Positions 31,578 to 43,639 of a DNA stretch of 64,000 nucleotides are shown here, piece by piece. The DNA is from Mesorhabditis belari. Its lineage: Eukaryota > Nematoda > Chromadorea > Rhabditida > Rhabditidae. Position numbers and translations under genes: made by a program. How positions within the stretch are numbered: the stretch's first letter is position 1; each line of letters starts with the position of its first letter. The notes below the pieces were generated by a model. It made no database searches. It had not been told where the DNA came from and worked only from the letters and a program-made list of their open reading frames with translations. Location of the stretch: the NCBI GenBank assembly GCA_958450365.1, contig CAUEEP010000731.1, positions 1,284,501-1,348,500 of the forward strand, in the 5' to 3' direction.

Positions 31578-34500
31578 TCAGAAACAGTGGCGTGAAGACC
31601 GAGTCGGGGTGAGCTTTGTTCCTGAAAGGACATAAAAGACATCACAAAGGACTAGTGAGGAAGTAGAAGTTGATGTAAAACACTGATGTTTCAAAAAATC
31701 CAATTAAAATGTTTTTTTCTGAGACCCTAGTTTATGTGGTTTGTTAAGCCAAAATGTTTTTCCATTTTTCCATTTTTCAACTGTATCAATATGGTAATCT
31801 TTTCTAAAGTTGAAACCTGTAAATGGACGTAATTCGTCTTTTCCAAGCGAGTCAAATCGTCGGCGGTGAGTGGGGATGAGGCGGTTGAATTTATTGGATT
31901 GAGGAGGAATCCATTCCTAGCTAGGTTCCCTAGCTAGGAATGGATACTTTTATGCTCTCGAATCTCGTAAACATCCCCTTTCTGGTGCACACATTTCTTC
32001 CATTTTCCTCTCGTGAAACCGGTTGCTGTAAGAGGAAAATTGAAGAGATGAGCGCGCCAGAAAGGGGGTGTTTTGAGGGATTTCAGAGAGCACAAAGCAC
32101 ACCCGTGAAACAAGTGCTTGCAACCTGTCAAAAACCTAGTTTCAAGTTGAGTCGAATCAATTTTTAGGAATAGATTTTAATAGGTCCATCCCTTGTGAAG
32201 ATCCAAGCTTCTTTCTCTACTTACTGTAGGTGTACTCGAAAGTCGCTTGCACTTTTCCTTGTCTCGAATAAACCATTAACGGGATTTCGTTGCTCTCTGA
32301 GACGAGTCGCCGCAATTGTGATTCAGCACAGCAAAATCTGAAATGTTTGTGAAGCTGGGTTTCAAGTTGATCGGCTTGAGCATGGTAAATTAAATGATAA
32401 TCATTTGGCTCAACGAAAGAGTTCACAATTTCTGCTCCGGATCAGCCAAAGTCTGAAGTTCAATTTTGGCAGCTCAGGGAAAGCTGATTTAAATCTAATC
32501 AATAAAAATCAAACAAAATAATAGAATTTGAAAGGTTTAAAAAATTCGGTTTCAAGATGGGCAATTTCTGAGTGAGTTGAATGTTCATTTTGTTCGTAAA
32601 CAAAGATCGATCATGAAAAGAATTATAGGAGCAATAGTAATTGAATACACTTGGCGTTAGCTTCAAGGCACAAAAAACAAAGGCTTCAAAATGTTTAAAA
32701 CGAAAAGTTTGAAGTTTCAAAGTTGAGCGTTCCACATTGAAAGTCAGTTTTCTAATGAAGGTTTGATAGCATTGATTTCAGAATGAGTTACTAATGTTTT
32801 TTGAACTTTTTTCTGGATTTTGAGAATGAAATTACTATTTACTGACCTGTATCCGACGGGTCGTTTATCATTTTTCAGCTTTGTTTCAATCCCGTCCACG
32901 TAGCATCCCTCGATGCATTTTCCGCTTAAACGCAGCAAATTGATGAGGATTCGTTTCCCGGGTGGAGCCTGAGAAATGGGATTTTAACTGAAAGTTTAGC
33001 TGAAGGTTTAGCTGAAGGTTTAGCTGAAAGTTTAGCTGAAAGTTAGCTAACCTTTTAGTCTTTTTAGCTGAGTGCAGAACCGGAAACTCCAAGATATTTA
33101 CGGCCAAAAATTAACGACTCGGAAAAGTTTAGATCAAAAAGTTTAAAACCAAATTTCAATCAGTAGACTCTATAAAAGGAATAGCGCTAATCGATTCGCT
33201 GATCCCGAAAACTCCCGAGTACAAATTTACACCTGAATCTCTTCTTTTTCCATCTAAAAACCAAAAGAGAAATCCCGGTGTAAATGACTGGCGATGCGTT
33301 CTTTGTGCGGCCGCGTAATAGCTCACGATCTGGCACACTCTCCCAATGGATAGGTGTTCCCTTTTGTCATCAGTAAATCCAGGAAAATTCTCACTTTCAA
33401 ATGGTAGACGCACATTTTGTCTTTATGGACGGTACTCGTTTGCACGATGGAGATCTCGAATTTGCGCACGTTTTCTGTGACCTAAAATGTCAAAAAATTG
33501 AAGTATCCACGGAATGAAGATCTGCTTCGAACATGGCATTTGAACATTAATTTTTAAACTTTGTTGTTTCAAATTGCACTCGTATCAAAGTCGTTAGCTG
33601 GATTTCGAATTTGGCGATCGTAGAATGATTTTTTTCAAAATTTTGCAATTTTATTTCTTAGCATTTTCAATTGAAGTCAGCTATATGAGGATTAAAATCC
33701 TGAAAGCCTGAAAGCCTGAAAGCCTGAAAAGCCTGAAAAAGCCTGAAAAGCCTGAAAAAAAAATTCAAGTTTCAACTAATCCAATTAGCAAAGACCGATT
33801 TTAAAAACAGTGATACGAGAGAAGTCGAACTAAAAAAATGTGACACTCTTTTCATAGCTGTCATTACTTATTTTAAAACTATTATTAGTTAATCTGGTAT
33901 TAGTTAATCTCCTATTATTCATTTCCACCTCAATCGTGCCGCCACAATGCGGGGAAAATGAGGTGGCCACGTGGTCGCAGAGTTTCCCGCCATAGCCATC
34001 CCGACATCTGGAAGAAAATTGAAAGTTTCAAAGTTGGGGGTTTAAAGGGAAACGCTCGCTGATCAATGAAATCATTCGTCGTCCAACTTCCCTTTCTAAA
34101 CCCATTTGTGCTAAATTTCGTATTGTATTTGCTATAATATTTGAAATAGAAATCAAAAAAAGCGCCTGAATACTAGAGTGTTTGCTCGCGAGTAATACAT
34201 TTTTTAAAACGCACACTTCGTAAAAATTATGTTGTTGTGTTGAATTTTGTTGAAGTGAAATTGATTTCGCTACAACTAGTAGCATTCTGCACACTTCCTG
34301 CATATTGTTTTTACTGGCAAGTACTGACACTAGCACTGGCAGTACAGTACTGACAAGTACTATTTACTGGCAAGTAATTAGTCCCAAATTCTCCTCATTT
34401 CTTAGTTGTATTCTTTCTTTTGTTTGTATTCGTTCTTTATCTGGTTTAATTACCCAAGCTAGAGATCCGATAAACGATTGGATTGGTCGAATCATCGAAT

Positions 34501-37500
34501 CTAATCAAACAAGTGCTAAGTATAAGCTGTTTGAATAGTAGTATTTCAAGCGATACCCACAACCTTTTCTTGGCGACAACTCATATCCAAAGTCGAGGTT
34601 CTTTCATGCAATAGATCGAAAGATACTGGCCGAAAAGAAATGGCTACAAAAACAATAACAGTTTATACTTGCTTAAACTTGAAACCTTAACTTTGAAACT
34701 TTAAGGCTTCTCAAGATAATTCCTTTCTTCAAATAGATTTCCTAAAACGTGTCTCCTTTTCCCTTTCTACCGTAATTTTGTCTTTATCTTTTTATCCAAT
34801 CTTTCAATTTTTTGATCGATTTCAATCCAATCTTATCATTTATAAATCCTCAAAGAAACAGACAAAAAGTGGATCGATTGGATGAAAATAGAGACAAGAT
34901 TACGGTAGAAAGGGGGAAAGGGGCAGGGTTTAGGAAACAGCTCTTTTTACTTGCAAACATCACAGCTCGTCGGATCCGTGTAGCCGCCATGTTGGCAGTT
35001 CAGTTTCCGAGAACAGACATCTGAAAGTGCAAGTCTTAATTGAAAGCCTAACGAGAAATATAGATGTTTCAAATTACTTAAACTAAAATTGTTCTGTTTA
35101 ACGTTAGTAGGACGGTGGTTTTAATCTAAAATCTCGATTTGAAAAGAAGTTCACCCGTGCACTTGTAGTGTAAATTGATTGCAAGCACATCCAGAAATGA
35201 GGGTTTATCCATTGAGCCCATCGATTGCTGCAAGAGAGGATCGATGGCGTTCAGGGCGGGCGCGTTTTTTGATTTCGCGAATCTGTGTTGGATAGGCAAA
35301 TGCCTTATGAAATTTTAGAATTCACAATCAGCTAATCTTTAATCTTTAATTAGAAGAGTGCTTTGGAATTGCAGGTCTCAAAACGCCCGCCTAGCGCTCT
35401 AGTCCATAAGCGGTAATGCTATGATTTTACTGGAATTTTAGAGTATTTACAAACTTTCAACTCTGGCTTTTCTTTCTACTAATTACTAAATGATTGCCAG
35501 TTTTTCTTAAACGACTTATGCTTCAGCATACTGTATTTAATTAAAGCCCTCTCAATCCAAAGATAAGCCAATTTTTTGAGACTTTCGATAACGAACTCGG
35601 TTGGCGCGTAGTGCATGACGCTGCCTACATCGTACGGCAAATCGTAGGTTGTGAGTTGGGAGGGACCGATCTGCAAATATCCTTCTAAATCTTTTACTAA
35701 AAGTTTATTTATGATGCCAGAAAGGGTGCGTTTACATAAAAAATGTTCACTTGCACACCTCAGTTCCTGTGGACGGAGATTTGACGAAACTTTGACTTTA
35801 GGTAGAATGGCTATTGTAACACAGGTGGTAAGGGAAAGAAAAAACAGAGTTTTTAATAAAGTTAGCATATTTTTCAAGAAAATTCATTGTTTGATCGTGT
35901 TTCTTAATTTTCAGTACGATAAGCTCGATAGATAACTAAAAGTTTCAATTTGTTTCATGTCAATTGCCGAAATGGATTGACAATAGATGATGGGGCTTCA
36001 TGGAATTAAAACTAAACTTGGACAGGACTTTGTTTTTCAATTTATGCAATCCCGATTGGCAAATTTGATTGGTAATAAAAAATCTTGAACTTATGGACTG
36101 ATTTAAGTGTTCAAATTTGAGCAAACGATTAAATTTGAAGGAAAACTTTGAAGAAAAAAATACAATGTTTCAATAGAACTGAAGGCAATTGGGGAGTCGG
36201 ATCGTCAATATATCCTCCCCAAAGATAATAAAAAAGCTTCAACTTATGGACTGATTAAAATTTTTAAAAAAAAGCTATTAAAATTTTTTTAAAATACAAT
36301 GTTTCAATTGAAATAAAGTGAATTAAGAAATCGGATGGCCAATAAACCGACCCTTCGTCGTCAATAAACTTTGGACGAATCTTCTTGGATTATCAATGAA
36401 ACGGTATCTGTTGTTGAAAAAAATCAAAATAATTGAACTGCAAATCCCAATTCGTCTTCTTAATGATCAAAATCGAAATCAATATTGATTTCCAAGCCGT
36501 ATCCAGTATTGAAAACTGCTGTGTAGCAGAAAAAACCCGTTACTCTTAAAAAATATATTGATGTTTCAAGTTAAATAAAATGAATGAATTATTGGTGTTG
36601 GGAAGATGTTTTGGGCCGTTTAAACCACTAGAAATTTGTAGAGTTGAAAGAGATAACGGATCGAGAACAAAAACAATCAGCTCATCTCCTTGAAGGATTG
36701 ATACTCTGCAGCACAAAAGTTTCAGTGCTGCAAATTGAACTGACTCGATCAACGTTACAAGTTTCCAATCGTTTCTCCAAGTCTTTGGTTTTATTTTGAA
36801 CGATTGACTTGGCCTGACTTTTAACTGACTAAGGATAAACTCATCTAACTTTGAACTCTTCGAAAAGTCTCTCTCTTGAGGCATCTTTAATTAGCTTTCC
36901 CTGGACGTCAGACTCATTTTCTAACTCAATTTATTAGTTTTTAAAACTTGACAAACTTTCGCGAAATTGTAGAGCATCGATTTCTCGACGGCCTCGTTGT
37001 TGAGGGCAACATGGGAGTCACGATCGTAGCGGGATTGCTCGTGGAAGACGCCGAGTGCGTGGGCCAGCTCGTGCGATGTGACGCCGAACTGGAGAATCGA
37101 GGGGAGTTTGCTTAGTTGGTAAGTTCAAATAATTGGAATTCGCTTTGTCAATTAACTGATAGTGAGCTCACTTTGTAGAAGCCGAAACTCTTCTCTCTTT
37201 TACACAATGAAAGCTGTTTTAGAGCTGTACCATTATTTATCTTTTGGATTTGATTTCACCTTTGGTACAAGACTTTGAATGTTTTCAAGCAAAAATGAAA
37301 TTACGATTACACAGCCTAGAGATTACTCATTATAAGCTGCGAAAGACTGGGATACTTTTGACAGAATCTCGTCTTTTGACAAAGTAAAACTCGATTGTTA
37401 GAGCTGCTGTAAAGTAAATAGAGAAAAATAGATCTTCCATTATTTCCGTTGAACTCGATTCAATCGTGAACAAGTTGAAACTCGCTTTTTTAAACGGTCA

Positions 37501-37891
37501 ACAGAAGACAGGGAGGATTTGATCTTAGATTGGCAATATGAATGGGTAAATCGTAGGTAATTTTCGAGGCTTGGATTTGGTCCGGGTTTACAGTTTATTT
37601 CACAAATAGTTCATTTCCTAAACCCTGCCCTCTTTCCTCATTTCTACCGTAATCTTGACTCGATATTTTTATCAAATCTTTCTTTTTTTTAATCTGTTTC
37701 TGTGTGAGTTCACAAAGGATATCGAAATTTATAAAAAGTAGATTAATTGGGTAAAAATAGAGACAAAATTACGGCATTAAAATCCTAACCAAACCCACAT
37801 GTTCACAACCATGACCGATGCTAACGATTTGCATTGGGACAGTGTCGTCTCTGCCCACTGTCGACCAGCAACCCTCCTCGTAACCAACAAA
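31578..37891 (-). CDS. Astacin-family metalloprotease (EGF, CUB), 5' half not found
   Basis: Nematode astacins are secreted zinc proteases acting on cuticle, matrix or food proteins. Exons in transcript order are 37799-37891, 36957-37088, 35597-35670, 35155-35282, 34951-35020, 33929-34007, 33395-33481, 32847-32968, 32225-32337 and 31578-31621; phases agree and give 313 aa to TGA. The first exon carries GCWSTVGRDDTVP and a Cys near its end. The second has the zinc site HELAHALGVFHEQSRYDRD. The third has the Met-turn DVGSVMHYAP. Then come NAIDPLL to LHYKC ending the protease, an EGF module (CQHGGYTDPTSC, CRDGYGGKLC) and a CUB domain starting HCGGTIE with CIEGC and GYRFCCAE. Signal peptide, prodomain and the first part of the protease are missing; the sequence upstream of 37.9 kb is rearranged. 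Copy 2 (59107-63415) reads P, the canonical EGF residue, where this copy has CRDG. This copy's last exon has an extra C that shortens the C-terminus. Confidence 0.8.
31940..32105. mobile_element. Complete fold-back MITE, GCGCCAGAAAGGGG family
   Basis: CTTTTATGCTCTCGAATCTC and CCCCTTTCTGGTGCACACAT on the left pair with GAGCGCGCCAGAAAGGGGGT and CAGAGAGCACAAAGCACACC on the right. It lies between the last two astacin exons. A short palindrome (CATTCCTAGCTAGG/CCTAGCTAGGAATG) adjoins it at 31911-31940. Confidence 0.85.
32983..33051. repeat. 12-bp repeat (AAGGTTTAGCTG)n
   Basis: Five to six GAAGGTTTAGCT or GAAAGTTTAGCT units lie in a CUB intron of the astacin gene. The same is in copy 2 at about 60726-60794. 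Confidence 0.85.
33699..33760. repeat. (GCCTGAAA)n repeat
   Basis: GCCTGAAA units grow by extra A residues (GCCTGAAAA, GCCTGAAAAA). The copy at 61441-61500 is equivalent. Confidence 0.85.
34745..34925. repeat. Fold-back element, GAGACAAGATTACGG family
   Basis: CCTTTCTACCGTAATTTTGT on the left pairs with GAGACAAGATTACGGTAGAA on the right. It lies in the intron 3' of the first EGF exon of the astacin gene. The copy at 62490-62668 is equivalent. Confidence 0.8.
37618..37778. repeat. Fold-back element, GAGACAAGATTACGG family
   Basis: TCATTTCTACCGTAATCTTG on the left pairs with AATAGAGACAAAATTACGGC on the right. It lies just 3' (minus strand) of the astacin GCWSTVGR exon. Confidence 0.75.
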
Positions 37892-38049
37892 CTGAAAAAT
37901 GGCTTTAAAATTAGAAAATTGTCACTTTTCACATCACTCTTCAGCTTAAAAATTCATGTTTCAAAAAGTTTAACTTCAAAACAGTTCCAATCGAATTAAT
38001 GGGGGTTAGCCTGCCTGCTCTATTTGACTTTATTGGTAATCAACGAACA

Positions 38050-38130
38050 CAGAAATGGAAGAATTGCAGTGCGCCAGAAAAGGGGTGTTTACAAGAGCAG
38101 CACAAAGTACACTAAAAGTTTAGTGTACTT
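38050..38130. repeat. Half copy of the GCGCCAGAAAGGGG family plus small hairpin
   Basis: AATGGAAGAATTGCAGTGCG and CCAGAAAAGGGGTGTTTAC form the right arm only. The attached GCACAAAGTACACTAAAAG/TTTAGTGTACTTTGTGC is a small perfect hairpin. Confidence 0.7.
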
Positions 38131-38269
38131 TGTGCTGAAAATTGAATCATTTGTTATTTGTTCGAATCTCTTCCTCTACAAGTGCTTTCGGTTTTTCGTA
38201 CCTCGAAAGTCTTCGAGATCGAGTTGAGTATAGACCGTATCTAGGATATAGCAGTTAGCACTGTACCCT

Positions 38270-38990
38270 AAAGTGCTTGTTGTTTCTTAGAATATCCCTA
38301 GTAGCTCCTCAACTGGCTGAGCCAATCTAGTAGAAGTAAAGTACAGTACAGTACTGTCAAAAATGTATTGTCTAGTGCTCCGAAAATCCAAAAACAATGT
38401 ACAATGTTGTACCTAAAGTCCCAAATACCTAATATCAAGGCTTTATGGAGAAGTTGAGGCTATTGTGGCAGACTTTTTTTTAAAAAATTTGATGTTTCAG
38501 AGTTTTTGATGTGAAATGTGATTGAGCCAAAGTAATGATTGGTCCATCTTTTTTAAATTCATGGTAATCGTCGAGAAGGCCTCAAAATTAGTTGTTATCC
38601 TCTTTACCTGTCATATTTCCTTTACGCCCCTTTCTTCTTCGTCATTCCACAAACGATGACCACCATGGGACAACTCTATCAGGTAAGAGGAAACAGAAAA
38701 GGTCTCTTCTCCCTTTCTAGTATTCTAGTTTCTAGTATTTCTCTCCCTTTCCCCTCTTCCGCATTTCTCTTTTCCACATCTCATTTCCCCGTCTTCTTTT
38801 CGATTCTCAGCGCATTTGAAAGGGCTTGTTTTGTGCGAGGCCAAATCATCCTTCCCAACACACAACCAAACATGGATGGAGAAAGTGGGTATGATGAGGT
38901 GAAGATTCACGATGGATCGCTGAGTCCGGAAGAGATTGAGGCAAGGCAGTTGGAGGGGAAATCGAGAAGCTGTCCCTCTCTCTCGCAGAC
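38270..38990 (+). pseudogene. Membrane-protein gene fragment, plus-strand copy
   Basis: An exon-like stretch ends CCATGGGACAACTCTATCAG at 38682 before GTAAGA. After a CT-rich intron a second starts at 38811 (TTCTCAG|CGCATTTG) and reads FERACFVRGQIILPN, then DGESGYDEVKIHDGSLSPEE. The same sequence, inverted, occupies about 46545-47140, where the first exon is better preserved, and part recurs at 43640-43965. The two exon phases do not match (0 then 2), so the fragment is broken or an exon is missing. The family is not recognised. Confidence 0.5.
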
Positions 38991-39289
38991 AACACCAAAA
39001 CTTATTTACCCAGACTTACCGTAACCCTTAGAAAATCGATTTTCCAAAGAAAAACCCCAAAAAATGCCGAAATCTCAAGAAAAGGACCAAAAATAGCAGA
39101 AATGCGGGATTCTAACTTTTTTTATCAGATTTCGGCGTTTTTCTGTAGTTTTTGAAGTCTTTAAAGTCATCTGCAATGAAAAAGACCCTTTTGAGAGATT
39201 TTTAAAGTCAATGATTCAACTTCTCTGACTAAAATTCCTATTTTATAAAGTTAAGCTTCCCCGATTTACTCTTTTCTTAATAACTTAAC

Positions 39290-39365
39290 GGGAAATGCGA
39301 GAAATTAAGTGCACCAAAAAGAATGTGTTTACAAGGTATTCGAAGAGCACAAAGTGCACCTCTGT
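39290..39365. repeat. Degenerate right arm of the GCGCCAGAAAGGGG family
   Basis: AATTAAGTGCACCAAAAAGA and CGAAGAGCACAAAGTGCACC match the right arm in relic form. Confidence 0.45.
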
Positions 39366-39462
39366 ATGAGTCAAACAAAGTTCTCTCCTCTCTCAGCTTT
39401 CCCAACCTCCCCCCTCCAAAAAGGTCTCTTCCGTAGTTTCTAGTATTTCTAGTTTCTCACCA

Positions 39463-39575
39463 ACAGGCTGAGCCAATCTAGTAGAAGTAAAGTACAGTAC
39501 AGTACTGTCAAAAATGTATTGTCTAGTGCTCCGAAAATCCAAAAACAAGGTACAATGTTGTACCTAAAGTACCCG
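39463..39575 (+). repeat. Direct partial copy of 38320-38430
   Basis: GAGCCAATCTAGTAGAAGTA, AAGTACAGTACAGTACTGTC and AATGTATTGTCTAGTGCTCC are shared. The same block, inverted, ends near 47140. Confidence 0.85.
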
Positions 39576-39680
39576 AACAGGGTAAAGCAACAAAAGCTTT
39601 TCCTTTGATTAAACTGTGATTTTAATGAAGAAATCTAAAGAAAGAAGACTTACAGCCTCTCCGCTGTCGCTACATGCTTT

Positions 39681-39753
39681 CTGTTTGTCTGTTTGTCCGT
39701 CTGCCTGTCTGTTTGTCCGTCTGTCTGTCTGTTTGTCCGTCTGTCTGTCTGTC
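39681..39753. repeat. (TCTG/TTTG/TCCG)n tetranucleotide repeat
   Basis: CTGTTTGTCCGTCTGCCTG-like units run for about 73 bp directly before the tRNA-like sequence. Confidence 0.9.
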
Positions 39754-39799
39754 ACAAACAGTTTCCTTGACGTCCAGATCGAATTTCGAGATGCCGTTT

Positions 39800-39872
39800 C
39801 TTTTGGCCGAGTGGTTAGATCGCGAACGAAAAACGAGAGTGGGAAAGAGGAGTCGTGGGTTCGGTCCCGAGA
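39800..39872 (+). ncRNA. tRNA-like / tRNA-derived SINE head
   Basis: GGCCGAGTGGTTAGATCGCG (39805-39824) has the A box of Ser/Leu-type tRNAs, and GTGGGTTCGGTCCCGA (39855-39870) the B box with a pairing T stem. The box spacing is about 40 bp, as in tRNAs. Acceptor-stem pairing is not evident, so a tRNA-derived repeat is favoured over a working tRNA. Confidence 0.5.
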
Positions 39873-40287
39873 AAATTAGTTTTGCTTTTTCTTTTCAAAA
39901 TGAATTTACTTTATATAAAAGGGAAGAGACGTCCTTTTGTCTAAAGAACATTATACGCGACATTTGCTACCATAAAGTTCTCAAATAACCTATGGAAACA
40001 TCCCTTTTTACGGCTGCTGCATGTCCCCCAGTCGCAGAGCTTTGATCTGGGTGATGGGGAAGAGTGTTCATTGATTATTGGGGGAAGAGTGTGCATTGAT
40101 TATTGGGTTCATTGATAAATAATTGGGTTTCAACTTTTGGTCAAGTTAATCAAAAGCATTACAACTAATCATGGTTTGCTCTATGGAAAATAAAGAACAA
40201 AATCCTTGTTCAAAGCTTAGTTCGCAAAGTCAGCAAATTGTGCCTATTCTGGACTTCAGCCATTGACGCCGCAGCCTACAGCTGGCC

Positions 40288-40445
40288 ATTGACGTGTTCT
40301 TTGTGCCCACTTTGAATCCCGTACACACCCCCTCTCTGGTGCACTCAATTCTTCCATTTCCCCTCGTAGCACCAAACAGTTGCGACCAGGAATTGTGCTG
40401 CCAGAAGGGGTTCACAGGATTTAAGAGAGTACAAAGTGCATCCTC
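40288..40445. mobile_element. Complete fold-back MITE, GCGCCAGAAAGGGG family
   Basis: TTCTTTGTGCCCACTTTGAA and CCCTCTCTGGTGCACTCAAT on the left pair with TGTGCTGCCAGAAGGGGTTC and TAAGAGAGTACAAAGTGCAT on the right. Confidence 0.75.
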
Positions 40446-40999
40446 ATCTTTGCGTGATTATCTTGCTAAAGCCAAGGCTAGAGTCGTTTACTTTGAAACT
40501 TTGGTTTTAAATTTCCATTTCACTACAAAAATCATCTAGAATCTTGTAGGATTCGATTGTTCAAAGGAATTTCTCAGCTTCTTTACTCGAAAACTTTTTC
40601 TTGGATGTGAAACAATTCGAAACCGACCAGTGTTCGGTGGGAAATCGCAGCAGAAACGTTTAGATAAGCGGCTTAGAAAATGGGAAATTTCCCTGTCAAA
40701 AAACATCTGGATTTTATGATTCGCTGAGACAAATCAGAAAGAAGCTGATAGGTGAACGGGCACTAAGTTTACACCCTACTCTGATTATATACTATCCAAC
40801 TTCCAAATTCCAAACATTTTTCAGGTTGATAGCTGCTCTAGAAAAATCAAGAATACCTTACTGATTGCTTCTATTTTCTAGCTTCTATTTTCTAGAGCTT
40901 CTTTAGAACTTATCTAGAGCTTCCAGAGCTTATCTAGAGCCTCTAGAGCCTCATAGAATAATTGTTACACCTAAATTTTTCGATGCGCCTAGGTATCAT

Positions 41000-41180
41000 T
41001 TGAAGAGAGAAAATAAGTGATTTTTTGAGATATAACACATCTTTTTAACATCAACGAGCGCTTAGAAAAAATTATTAAAAGATGATAATACTCGAGTGTT
41101 GTGTTGTGTTGAGATTGTTTGAGTGTAAACTTGGACCGCGACGCTTCTGTAGGGCTTCTATTAGAGTATTTACTTTTTGA
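41000..41180. repeat. Decayed copy of the 14240-14610 palindrome
   Basis: AAGTGATTTTTTGAGATATA, ACACATCTTTTTAACATCAA and GCGACGCTTCTGTAGGGCTT match one arm plus loop of that palindrome. Confidence 0.6.
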
Positions 41181-41890
41181 GTCTATTAGAGTAATATATT
41201 ATAGAGAAACTCTCATTTGGCAAGAAAGGGATCAGTTGAGGGTCGACCTGAAAGAGCTACGAGAAATCCATGTAAGTTGAACAAAGTGCTCGAATTTGTA
41301 AACGCTTCGTTCAAACACGGCAATGTTTTCATGGGGAAATGGAAAAAGCGAAAAAAACGAACTCTTAAACTCAAAATTGAGTTGTAGTTGATTACTTTGA
41401 AACTTACAATTCTAATGCAGAAGAATTGTTTTAATAGGGTAATGAAAGAAGCAGTTGAGGCTAGAAAGAAGCTATTTTAATTAAGTAAAGACGGCCCAGC
41501 ACCATTAAACTCAAGGTTTTAGCTTGAAGTTAAATTACTTTGAAACTCACACTAAATATTTTGAAAATCTGTTTACTCAAAAAGCTTTTTTTGGATTTGA
41601 AACAAAACAAAAGCAATCAAAAATGACAAAACAAAAGCAAAAACTTTAAAACTTTGACAGTTTTAAACTACTTTAACATTCTAGAATTGTTTTAATGAGG
41701 AAAAATAAAGTTAGAATTGAGAAAAACAGTCAAATATGACTTTTTATTTTTATTTTTATATCTTTTAAACTCTTCAATTTCTAAAGATATTCAATCAAGC
41801 TGAAGAATTAAAGTAAGCTATTTTCATTCTTTCATTGTTTTGCTGAAATGAAAACCCTTTCCCGAGAAGCGTATTTTTTAAGGCAAGCTC
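41181..41890. other. No gene seen
   Basis: This is AT-rich spacer with repeated GTTTTAATGAGGAA- and CTTTGAAAC-type words but no exon chain or repeat family that I can name. Confidence 0.4.
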
Positions 41891-41930
41891 CTTATTAACT
41901 CATACTCTTTAAATATGAACTCACTCACCC

Positions 41931-42394
41931 CATTTTCGGGCTCTCTGCTGGGCCCAGGCTGGAGAGGCATTCTCTGTAGTTGCATTTCACCAATTGGAAT
42001 TTGTTCAGCATAGCCACCAAGAGTGTTGTTGGACAAGCTACTTGATTGTTTTTGTAGTGGATTATTTGGTTGAGGACATTGTATTCCAAGATTTATTCCA
42101 GTCAAATTTATTCCAATTTATTCCAATTCCGATGAAGGTCCTGCCGAGTCAGGGCCATTTGTCCATCGTTGTCCATCGGTGTAAGCCTTCGGACATCCTT
42201 GATAACCGCGCAGGTAACGCTTCTAAATTGTGGTACTTTGTTAAAATCTTCTTTTATTAGCTCACCTCATCTGAATGGGCGTTTTGGTGTTTGGCTCGAA
42301 CTTGCTCACTGATTGATTTTACACTAACAACCTCAGCTATGTCTTGATCTTCTTCATAGCCAGCAACCCGCATGCGTCCAGTTTGTTCATAAAG
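41931..42394 (-). pseudogene. Degenerate second copy of GLI-type zinc-finger exons
   Basis: Minus-strand exon 42266-42394 reads LYEQTGRMRVAGYEED... and ends RAKHQNAHSDE, echoing the AKHQNQTHSN helix of GLI finger 4. The next stretch (about 42101-42228) reads GYQGCPKAYTDGQRW then runs to a stop, echoing finger 5. The intron between them is near-identical to the intron between the intact exons at 42933-42975. A further exon-like stretch at about 41931-42100, ending PSREPENG before GTGAGT, follows. This is a tandem partial duplication in which the second fingers have lost their His residues. Confidence 0.5.
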
Positions 42395-42776
42395 CTAAAT
42401 CTGCTTTGTTAATGAACGTTCTTTTTGACGAACCGGCCCGAAGTTGGCACTTCTGTAGATTTGATTGCCTTCACGCCTCCCTTCTGGAAGTCCCAGCTCA
42501 ATTGCTTCCGATTCTGCGACTGAAATCAAGTGTTTTGATTTGCGAAATAATTTCGCAACAAACTTTCTCCCAATTCTGCAGCAGCAGTGAGATATCCTTC
42601 AACGTTGAGCCGAAGCCCACTGATCGGCTTCTCGTTTCCATTTTTCGCACTCGTCTCACCTTCTCGCCCTCCAGAGCCAGGCCTGATGTTGCTTTCACGA
42701 TATTTTGAGCCACAACCCTTCTTGCTCTTAATCATAATATTAAAATGTTAAAATTAATTTTGTATTTTTTCTAAAC

Positions 42777-43195
<419 letters not shown>

Positions 43196-43310
43196 TTACG
43201 TTTTCTACGTGGCGCTGTTTTGTTATAGTCCCGAAAATTCCCCGGTCTAGTAAAAATCCTATCCACAAATCATAATTGTTCAAAATAAAGTCATTTTTTT
43301 CTAGCAAAGT

Positions 43311-43468
43311 CGAGAAAACGCCGCCGATTGGTGCGAGTGGAGCGCGCGAGTGCATTTTCTGTAAAGGACAAGTGCGGCCACAAATGTGCGGTGGAAGTAA
43401 GCACGGGAACAAACGACTATCACTATTGGCTATTGAAGGTGCCACATCGAAACGGAGCACTAGTAAAT
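43311..43468 (+). other. Unassigned exon-like fragment
   Basis: After a TTTTTTTCTAG acceptor the plus strand reads KVEKTPPIGASGARECIFCK, then GQVRPQMCGG, and is open to TAA. CxxC-x-x-x-x-x-x-C spacing hints at a metal site, but the family is not recognised. Confidence 0.3.
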
Positions 43469-43639
43469 AAACTTAAGAAACTTTAAGAAATAAGTAGGAA
43501 AAAAATGATGATGAAATACATTTATATATGAAGTCGAAGAGCACAAGAGCATAATTCGAAGAGCATTCGAAGTGCACTTCTGTATGAGTCAAACAAAGTT
43601 CTCTCCTCTCTCCGCTTTCCCAACCTCCCCCCTCCAAAA

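Noticed and set aside
33699..33760. CRISPR-like regular repeat
   Set aside because: It is a simple GCCTGAAA tandem repeat without spacers, in a nematode intron.
39616..39988. Two open frames across the TCTG repeat
   Set aside because: They come from the tetranucleotide repeat and continue through the tRNA-like sequence.
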